Source: JAPLKX01 sp035530195 (GTDB taxonomy: Bacteria > Hydrogenedentota > Hydrogenedentia > Hydrogenedentales > SLHB01). From it: a stretch of DNA of 8,527 nucleotides. Position numbers and translations under genes: made by a program. The notes beneath the pieces were generated by a model that was not told where the DNA came from, searched no databases, and saw only the letters and a program-made list of their open reading frames with translations. Within the stretch, counting starts at the first letter, position 1, and every line of letters begins with the position of its first letter. Location: NCBI GenBank assembly GCA_035530195.1, contig DATKVG010000189.1:1-8527 (forward strand), in the 5' to 3' direction. This document shows positions 1 through 4,974 of this stretch, piece after piece.

Positions 1-13
1 CCAGCGTGTTTTT

Positions 14-42
14 TTGATCCTGCCTTTTTGTTTGGCTAATAT
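14..42 (+). promoter_or_regulatory. Candidate promoter upstream of the PHP gene
   Basis: TTGATC (14-19) and TAATAT (37-42) are separated by 17 bases and each matches the sigma70 consensus at 4 of 6 positions. The region is unusually A/T-rich for this window. It would give a leader of about 140 bases before the PHP start at 189. A second TTGACT at 122-127 has no good -10 partner. I see no coding sequence in 1-188. This is a consensus match by eye and is weakly supported. Confidence 0.25.
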
Positions 43-149
43 CGATGTAATAAGGCTAGTGAGGTTGGAGGCCGTTCAGGCGTGTTTTGTGCGGGAACTA
101 TCTGCAGCAGGCCGCGATTGCTTGACTTTGCAATTAAGGAACGGCTAGC

Positions 150-167
150 CTCGGTAGGACTGCCGAG
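150..167 (+). other. Small hairpin in the PHP leader
   Basis: CTCGGTA (150-156) pairs with TGCCGAG (161-167) through a four-base loop GGAC, giving seven pairs including one G-T wobble. It ends about 7 bases before the GAAAGG ribosome-binding site (175-180) of the gene starting at 189. It has no T run, so it does not look like a terminator. It could influence translation of the PHP gene, but that is inference. Confidence 0.3.
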
Positions 168-188
168 CGGCGGTGAAAGGCCCTCCGG

Positions 189-875
189 ATGCGGTTAAAA
201 GCGGACCTCCACGCGCACACGGCGGACGATTTTCATGACCGGATCGGCCACTCGGCGGAGATGTTTATCGACGCCGCGGCAAAGTTGAACTACGACGTGG
301 TGGCGCTCGCGTGCCACAACCGGGTGATCCACACCCGGCGCATCGAAGAATACGGCAGGAGGCGAAACGTGCTGGTGGTGCCCGCGATCGAGGCCCTCAT
401 CGAGGGAAAGCACGTGGTCATCCTCAACCCCGACGCCCAACAGGCCGCCGCCAGGACGTTCGCCCAACTGCGCGCCCTGGGACGCCGCGACGCATTCATT
501 CTCGCGCCGCACCCGTTCTACCTGGACAACCGCTGCCTGGGCGGGAAACTCCTGCGCAACATCGAGTGCTTCGACGGGATCGAGTATTGCAGCCTGTACC
601 GGACCTGGCTTAACCCGAACAGGAAAGCCGTGCGGGTCGCGCGGCAGCGGGGCCTTCCGCTGGTCGGCACTTCCGATTGCCACTCGTTCCCCTACTGCGG
701 CACCACGTTTTCCTGGATTGACGCGCGGGAACCGTCGGTGGCCGCCGTCATCGAGGCGCTTCGTGCGGGCCGCGTAACGGTCGAAACCCGGCCCAAGCCG
801 GTCGGGCAGGCATTGCAGGCGCTGGCTTGTTTTGTGCGGGACAAAGCAAGGGATATATACTTGGACGAGCGGTGA
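189..875 (+). CDS. PHP-domain metal-dependent phosphoesterase
   Basis: This is a 228-residue cytoplasmic protein of the PHP (polymerase and histidinol phosphatase) superfamily, which hydrolyses phosphate esters with a trinuclear metal centre. All nine ligand positions expected for YcdX-like PHP proteins can be read: H8 and H10 in DLHAHT, H16, H43, E68, H75, H108 in APHPF, and D163 and H165 in GTSDCH. The usual TDH of motif two is ACHN here, so the aspartate next to H43 is replaced by cysteine while the histidine is kept. The length suits a stand-alone PHP domain. There is no signal peptide or extra domain. The ATG at 189 has GAAAGG eight bases upstream. The substrate cannot be predicted; nucleotides, oligonucleotides or sugar phosphates are all possible. 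A 125-base gap with its own inverted repeat separates it from the GH4 gene, so co-transcription is uncertain. Confidence 0.9.
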   Translation: MRLKADLHAHTADDFHDRIGHSAEMFIDAAAKLNYDVVALACHNRVIHTRRIEEYGRRRNVLVVPAIEALIEGKHVVILNPDAQQAAARTFAQLRALGRRDAFILAPHPFYLDNRCLGGKLLRNIECFDGIEYCSLYRTWLNPNRKAVRVARQRGLPLVGTSDCHSFPYCGTTFSWIDAREPSVAAVIEALRAGRVTVETRPKPVGQALQALACFVRDKARDIYLDER

Positions 876-884
876 GTCTTAGAG

Positions 885-976
885 GTCACCACAAAACAGT
901 TTTTGTGCTTTTGGTCGTTTTCACTGCGGTTTAGTTGCAGTAAAACTCATGATTTGTAAACTTTGTTTGTGGTGAC
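885..976. repeat. 11-bp perfect inverted repeat flanking an A/T-rich spacer
   Basis: GTCACCACAAA at 885-895 and its exact reverse complement TTTGTGGTGAC at 966-976 flank a 70-base A/T-rich segment, all between the PHP and GH4 genes. The left arm also forms a local hairpin, CACAAAA (890-896) with TTTTGTG (901-907), followed by CTTTT. That could act as a weak terminator for the PHP gene. The pair could be an operator pair bound by a looping repressor, the ends of a small degenerate element, or a long-range RNA stem. The sequence alone does not decide between these. Confidence 0.5.
935..962 (+). promoter_or_regulatory. Weak candidate promoter for the GH4 gene
   Basis: TTGCAG (935-940) and TAAACT (957-962) are 16 bases apart and lie inside the spacer of the 11-bp inverted repeat. 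The -10 matches consensus at 4 of 6 positions and the -35 at 3 of 6. The position, about 40 bases before the GTG start at 1001, is reasonable. If real, the flanking repeat arms would bracket it as operator sites would. Support is weak. Confidence 0.2.
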
Positions 977-1000
977 GCAGATTGAGGAGGTTCTGGGCAG

Positions 1001-2248
1001 GTGATTGATCGCATTACGATCCTGGGCGGAAGCAGCGTCTACACACCCGAATTCATTCTTAGCGCCATTTCACATAATCTAAACGTGAAAGAAATTGTGC
1101 TCGTCGGCCGGGAAGGGCCCAAGCTGGGCATCGTGGCGAAGTTCTGCCAGCGCCTCATGGATCGCACCGGCTTCCCCGTCGCCATCACCAGCACCACCAG
1201 CGTCGCCGAAGGCGTCTGCGGCGCCCAGTACATCCTCAACTGCATACGCGTCGGCGGTATGGGCGCCCGAATGAGAGACGAAAAGCTCCCGCCCAAACTC
1301 GGCATGGTGGGCGATGAAAGCCTCGGCGCCGGCGGGTTCGCCAACGCCATGCGGACCTTGCCCGTCGTGTTCGACATTGCCAAGCAGGTCGAGCTGGTCA
1401 ACCCCGAAGCCACCTTCATCAACCTCACCAACCCGCTCGGCATCGTCGTCGAGGCCCTCACCCGACATTCCAATCTCAAAGTGATCGGCGTGTGTGACCT
1501 GCCGGGCGTCTGTATCAAGCGCGTGGCCGAGGTGCTTCACTGCCAGCCGGGCGAACTCGTCGTGGATTATATCGGCCTCAACCACATGGGCTGGATCCAG
1601 GACGTAAAAGTCGACGGGCGCAGTTGCATGGCCCACCTGCTCGAAAAACTCGAGCGGTACAATGAGGAAGGGTTCGACCACAACCTCATCGAGCTGTTCC
1701 GGATGGTCCCGACCAGGATTGTCAGCCTGTTTTTCACCCAGGACGAGGTCCTGAAAAAACAGCGGTCGTGTTCGCGGTTCCGCGCGGAAATCCTGCACGA
1801 AGCCGAACAGCAGATCCTGCGCCTGTACCAGGACGAGCGGCTGTGCGATCTGCCCGAACTGACTCGCGAACGAAAGGCCATCTGGTACGAAGAAACCATC
1901 ATACCGCTCATCGAGGCGATGGAAAGCAAAACCGAGCACGACGTGATCCTGTGCGTCCGCAACGGCAACTGCATCCGCGACCTGCCGGAAAATTGCAGCG
2001 TCGAGATACCCGTGCAGGTCGGGCGGAAACGGGTCAAACCGCGCGTGGTCGGCAACTGCCCGCGGTTTCTCAAGGGCCTGTTTATGTCGATCAAGGAAAG
2101 CGAACGGCTGACGATCGAGGCGGTACGGCACAAAAGCTACGAGTACGCCCTGCAGGCGCTCACCATCAACCCGCTTGTGCCCTCGCTCCAGGCCGCCAGG
2201 AAGTTTCTCGATCGCGTCATAAAAGACGAATCGCTCGTGCTGCACTAA
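1001..2248 (+). CDS. Glycoside hydrolase family 4 protein (NAD- and metal-dependent glycosidase-like)
   Basis: This 415-residue cytoplasmic protein has the normal length for GH4, whose members cleave (often 6-phosphorylated) glycosides by an NAD-dependent oxidation-elimination route using a divalent metal. The N-terminal Rossmann segment reads ITILGGSSVYTPE (residues 5-17). The family pattern continues with NCIRVGG (80-86), R90, DE (93-94), GAGGF (109-113), NLTNPLG (141-147), the metal cysteine C165 in VCDLP and the metal histidine H195 in GLNHMGW. Known alpha-specific members carry CDMP and beta-specific members CN(V/I)P, so CDLP leans towards the alpha type. The usual P-x-x-Y-L-x-Y-Y segment with the catalytic tyrosine reads PTRIVSLFF (237-245), with Ile at the tyrosine position by eye. 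The usual RGGAxYS reads RKAIWYE (291-297). It may therefore be a divergent subfamily or have changed chemistry. The GTG start at 1001 has GAGGAGG (984-990) ten bases upstream. Family assignment is firm; substrate is unknown. Confidence 0.9.
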   Translation: MIDRITILGGSSVYTPEFILSAISHNLNVKEIVLVGREGPKLGIVAKFCQRLMDRTGFPVAITSTTSVAEGVCGAQYILNCIRVGGMGARMRDEKLPPKLGMVGDESLGAGGFANAMRTLPVVFDIAKQVELVNPEATFINLTNPLGIVVEALTRHSNLKVIGVCDLPGVCIKRVAEVLHCQPGELVVDYIGLNHMGWIQDVKVDGRSCMAHLLEKLERYNEEGFDHNLIELFRMVPTRIVSLFFTQDEVLKKQRSCSRFRAEILHEAEQQILRLYQDERLCDLPELTRERKAIWYEETIIPLIEAMESKTEHDVILCVRNGNCIRDLPENCSVEIPVQVGRKRVKPRVVGNCPRFLKGLFMSIKESERLTIEAVRHKSYEYALQALTINPLVPSLQAARKFLDRVIKDESLVLH

Positions 2249-2297
2249 GCCGGCTAAGAAGCCGGGCGGCTGAGAAGCCGGGCGGCTAAGAAGCCGC
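2249..2297 (+). repeat. Three tandem mini-hairpins, 16-base period
   Basis: Immediately after the GH4 stop codon, CGGCT-NAGA-AGCCG occurs three times, at 2251-2264, 2267-2280 and 2283-2296, separated by GG. Each is a five-pair stem with a tetraloop: AAGA, GAGA and AAGA. The stems are identical and only the first loop base varies. GAGA fits the stable GNRA tetraloop class. There is no T run directly after the last stem, so this is not a canonical terminator, though it could protect the 3' end of the GH4 transcript. Confidence 0.8.
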
Positions 2298-2301
2298 ATT
2301 C

Positions 2302-2369
2302 AGAATTTTTGTTCGCGACTTTAGGCCAACCTCTACGCGTCGTGCGTAGAGGTCGCGAACAAAGATTCT
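2302..2369. repeat. 68-base composite palindrome (18-pair outer and 8-pair inner stem)
   Basis: AGAATTTTTGTTCGCGAC (2302-2319) pairs over its full 18 bases with GTCGCGAACAAAGATTCT (2352-2369); the only non-Watson-Crick pair is T2307-G2364. Inside it, CTCTACGC (2331-2338) pairs with GCGTAGAG (2344-2351) around the loop GTCGT. An 11-base one-sided bulge (2320-2330) separates the two stems. Neither strand has a terminal T tract. The element ends 45 bases before the chosen HEAT start. It could be a dispersed palindromic element, a structured leader, or a transcript-end stabiliser for GH4. No transposase is needed to explain it. Confidence 0.85.
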
Positions 2370-2396
2370 AAGGGTGAGAACATTGGGGTGAATACT

Positions 2397-2423
2397 ATGG
2401 AAAGGATGGGGCCGATGCGAACG
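2397..2423 (+). repeat. 9-base tandem motif, copy A (HEAT gene 5' end)
   Basis: Three units of nine bases, ATGGAAAGG, ATGGGGCCG and ATGCGAACG, run from 2397 to 2423 across the start region of the HEAT-repeat gene. They match the pattern seen at two other gene starts in this window when read in gene direction. Because the period is three codons, the frame remains open and each unit supplies an in-frame ATG. This makes the true start hard to choose. Confidence 0.5.
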
Positions 2424-3752
2424 GCAATGGCAGGGCTGGTGATTATTATTATGTGCGCGGCGGGCTTGGCACAGCAAATCCCGCCGGTGGTGGGAAGCAG
2501 CGGCAGCCTCAAGGACCTCGCGGGAACGCCGAACCTCGTAACTATAGTCCTCAAAGGCAGCGGCGCACTCGATCAAAACCTGAAGGTCACCGGCGTCGGG
2601 CCCGATTACGTCAGCGTCGTGGACGAAGACGGGGAGAACACGGCGTACCTGTTCGAGTCGGTGCAGGAGGTCCGCGTGCAGAAGGAGGCCGTCGAGAGGC
2701 CCGAGATGAAAGTGGCGGATAACCAGATGCTCCGCATCGAAGAGCAGCGGGTGCTGGACCGAGCCCTGGCAAGGGTCCGCGAGATTTTCGACGGCGCCAA
2801 CGCCGACCAAAACCTCAAAATGCGCGCCGCTACCCTCATGGCCGCCAACGGCAACAAGGAAGGATTCGCTTACCTGGAAAAACTCGCCGCCACGAATCAT
2901 ATCGAAACCGAACTCGACGCCTACCAGTGTCTTTACCTGGCCGGTTACAACGAGCCCCCCAGCCTCCTTATCAGTGAAGGGCTCCAGAGTGGAAACCGGT
3001 TGATCAAAGCCAAGGCCGCAACCATCGCGGGTCTGTACAACGATCAGTCTACCATCACCGTACTGGCGCCTTTACTGCAGGACCGGCTGGCGGAAATCTC
3101 GGCGCCCGCGGCCATGGCGCTGGCCAGAATGGGCTGGCGGGAAGCCATCCCGACGCTGATGCGGATGATCGGCGAACTCCACGAGGCCAAAGGCGACGCG
3201 GCCGTGTTCGGCTTGGCGCGGCTGGGCGGGCCCGACGTGCTCAGCAAAACCAAGGCCAAGCTCGAAACCGCTACCGGCCTCACCCGCTACCGGCTGATCC
3301 TGCTGCTGTACAAGCTGGAAGATCCCGACGCGTTGCGCCTGCTCCTGGACGAAGGCCTGTCCGACTCGGGAAAAGCCCTGAAAACCGCCTGCGCTCTCGC
3401 TAAACGCGGGGACTGGACCGGCAGGCAGTACCTGGTCAGCTACCTCAAGAACAAATATTTCGACGAAACGGAAGTCAACCTCGTGAACAGAGCCCAGGCC
3501 GCCGTCGCACTCGTGGCCGCGGGCGACTTGACGGCTATATCCGAAATCCAGACGCTCTTGAGCATAAACAACGCCGCGGCCCGCAAACGCATATGCCTCA
3601 TGATAGCCAAACTGGGGAAACGCAAACTCATCCCCGTCATGCAGCCCACCATAGAAAATGCGGATAGGGAAGTGGCCATGGAAGCGTGTACGGCGGTGCT
3701 GGCCATCGCCAAGCCGAAGTTCCAGGCGAGGCTCGTGGAACTCATGAACTGA
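2415..3752 (+). CDS. Exported HEAT-repeat protein with a small beta-rich N-terminal domain
   Basis: From the ATG at 2415 this is 445 residues. A signal peptide (MRTAMAG, a hydrophobic VIIIM core, then AGLA before QQ, cleavage near residue 19) indicates export. The segment at about residues 40-90 alternates beta-type stretches and Gly/Asp turns in a way that recalls a small SH3- or Sm-like barrel; this is inference. From about residue 110 to the end, paired helices with recurring Ala/Leu and Ala-Ala patterns fit HEAT/PBS-lyase-type alpha-solenoid repeats, which usually bind protein partners. No catalytic motif is seen. AAAGGA lies eight bases before ATG 2415. GTG 2388 (GGGTGA ten bases upstream) or ATG 2397 would add nine or six residues, and either is possible. 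The stop overlaps the acylphosphatase start by one base. Specific role unknown. Confidence 0.8.
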   Translation: MRTAMAGLVIIIMCAAGLAQQIPPVVGSSGSLKDLAGTPNLVTIVLKGSGALDQNLKVTGVGPDYVSVVDEDGENTAYLFESVQEVRVQKEAVERPEMKVADNQMLRIEEQRVLDRALARVREIFDGANADQNLKMRAATLMAANGNKEGFAYLEKLAATNHIETELDAYQCLYLAGYNEPPSLLISEGLQSGNRLIKAKAATIAGLYNDQSTITVLAPLLQDRLAEISAPAAMALARMGWREAIPTLMRMIGELHEAKGDAAVFGLARLGGPDVLSKTKAKLETATGLTRYRLILLLYKLEDPDALRLLLDEGLSDSGKALKTACALAKRGDWTGRQYLVSYLKNKYFDETEVNLVNRAQAAVALVAAGDLTAISEIQTLLSINNAAARKRICLMIAKLGKRKLIPVMQPTIENADREVAMEACTAVLAIAKPKFQARLVELMN

Positions 3753-4030
3753 TGACGGACCGGCTCCACGTGATGGTTGAAGGTATGGTGCAGGGGGTCG
3801 GATTCCGCTATTCGGCCCAGCACCGGGCCGTCGCGCTCGGCCTGACCGGCTGGGTGCGCAACCTCCCCGACGGCCGCGTCGAAGCCGAGTTCGAGGGGCC
3901 GCGGCCCGAACTCGAACGGATGCTTGACTGGTGCCGGCAAGGACCCCGGTTCGCCGAGGTGGCCAAAGTCGAGGCCCGATGGGAGACGGGGGAGCCCAAG
4001 TATACGGGGTTTCAGTTGCGCGGCTGGTGA
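3752..4030 (+). CDS. acyP: Acylphosphatase
   Basis: This is a 92-residue single-domain acylphosphatase that hydrolyses carboxyl-phosphate bonds of acyl phosphates in the cytoplasm. The signature is clear: GMVQGVGFR (residues 11-19), with R19 as the phosphate-binding arginine, and GWVRNLPDGRVE (33-44), with N37 as the catalytic asparagine. Length is typical for the family. The frame is open upstream to 3686, but that extension lies inside the HEAT gene and does not look like acylphosphatase. The ATG at 3752 overlaps the HEAT stop as TGATG, so translational coupling is likely; a clear independent Shine-Dalgarno is absent. Its 3' end overlaps the convergent esterase gene by 19 bases. A functional link to the HEAT protein is not evident, since one is exported and the other cytoplasmic. 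Confidence 0.93.
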   Translation: MTDRLHVMVEGMVQGVGFRYSAQHRAVALGLTGWVRNLPDGRVEAEFEGPRPELERMLDWCRQGPRFAEVAKVEARWETGEPKYTGFQLRGW

Positions 4031-4914
4031 GGCGGGGACCCTGCGCCTTTCAGGTGGGTGTCTAGAAACTCCAGTATCTCCGGGAAGATCCTGGCCCGCG
4101 CCCCCGGCACAAAAAAGTCAAACGCATGGCCGTGAGATACCGTGATCAGCCGCGTCGGCACGCCCGCCCGACGAAGCTGCGCGTAAAACGCCACCGTCTG
4201 GCCGTACGGAACCAGGTTGTCTTCCGTGCCGTGGATGAACAGCGTCGGGCACATGGATTCATCGGCATAATGCGCGGGCGACGCCGCATCAAACGCATCC
4301 GCCTCGCCCCGGTACCGGCGTGTCACGAAATTCCTGATGAACCTCGATGTGAATCCGAATAGCCGGATGTACCCCTTCGGATTCCTGTAATACGACATGT
4401 CGCTCACGCCGTACAAAACCACCGCCGTCTGAATTGCCGAACTCGCCGCCGGCGCCGAAGGTGGTTCAAGCCCGTCCTCGGGCGTCGTGGTCGCAAGGAG
4501 CGCCGCCAAATGCCCGCCCGCGCTGTTGCCGAGCGCGCCAATCCGCTCCGGGTCGATCCCATAGGCCCCCGCATTCGCACGGAGCCACATCACGCCCAGC
4601 TTGCAGTCGTGCAGGCAGTCGGGAAACGCGTAACGCGGCATCATCCGGTAATCAATCGTGGCGGCCACATACCCGTGCCGCGCCAACTGCCGACCGTACC
4701 AGTCCAACTGGTACCTCGTCCCGAAAAGCCAGCCACCCCCATGGACCAGCAACACCGCCGGATGGGTCGCCGCGCCATCGTTGGGCGTAAAAATTGTCAG
4801 CTTCAGCGGTTTCCGCGCGGGGTGGTTGTACACGACCCCCCGGTGAAGAGTGTAGCCGTCTTCCGCCGCTGCCATGCACGCCATCCCTATCAACACACAC
4901 ACCTTAGTCAACAT
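4012..4914 (-). CDS. Exported alpha/beta-hydrolase esterase (BD-FAE / carboxylesterase-like)
   Basis: This is a 300-residue serine esterase of the alpha/beta-hydrolase fold, closest by motif to acetyl-xylan/feruloyl and other short-chain carboxylesterases. An N-terminal signal (MLTK, hydrophobic core, AAA near 15-17) indicates export. Visible motifs are the oxyanion-hole HGGGW (58-62), nucleophile S131 in GNSAGGH, acid D232 in HGTEDNLVP and histidine H263 in SHGHAF. All triad members are present, so the enzyme should be active. It lies 60 bases downstream of the GH123-like gene on the same strand, which suggests one transcript and a role in removing acyl groups from the same glycan. The ATG at 4914 has no strong Shine-Dalgarno (CCTCTT precedes it), but the signal peptide fits this start. 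The exact substrate is unknown. Confidence 0.88.
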   Translation of the reverse strand: MLTKVCVLIGMACMAAAEDGYTLHRGVVYNHPARKPLKLTIFTPNDGAATHPAVLLVHGGGWLFGTRYQLDWYGRQLARHGYVAATIDYRMMPRYAFPDCLHDCKLGVMWLRANAGAYGIDPERIGALGNSAGGHLAALLATTTPEDGLEPPSAPAASSAIQTAVVLYGVSDMSYYRNPKGYIRLFGFTSRFIRNFVTRRYRGEADAFDAASPAHYADESMCPTLFIHGTEDNLVPYGQTVAFYAQLRRAGVPTRLITVSHGHAFDFFVPGARARIFPEILEFLDTHLKGAGSPPHQPRN

Positions 4915-4936
4915 AAGAGGGCCCGTTTTGTTTATC

Positions 4937-4972
4937 GGTCGGATTGGTCCGATCGGTCTGATACGTCCTATT
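4937..4972 (-). repeat. 9-base tandem motif, copy B (upstream of the esterase)
   Basis: Four consecutive 9-base units can be read on the + strand: GGTCGGATT, GGTCCGATC, GGTCTGATA and CGTCCTATT. In the esterase direction they read roughly ATNGGACCN. The array fills most of the 60-base gap between the GH123-like stop and the esterase start and ends 22 bases before the ATG. It shares the closing unit CGTCC(T/C)ATT with copy C at 6821-6847. Confidence 0.7.
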
Positions 4973-4974
4973 CT

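Noticed and set aside
1079..2299. 406-codon open frame antisense to GH4
   Set aside because: It is a codon-bias shadow of the GH4 gene, rich in Asp/His/Val, without a domain or ribosome-binding site.
2388..2396. GTG start for the HEAT gene
   Set aside because: It has a GGGTGA site ten bases upstream and remains possible, but the ATG at 2415 has AAAGGA at better spacing and a more typical signal-peptide n-region.
3686..3751. 22-codon N-terminal extension of acylphosphatase
   Set aside because: It overlaps the HEAT gene in another frame, has no family similarity, and the ATG at 3752 gives the standard acylphosphatase length.
4931..4972. CRISPR array
   Set aside because: The 9-base units are contiguous, degenerate and without spacers; no cas gene is nearby.
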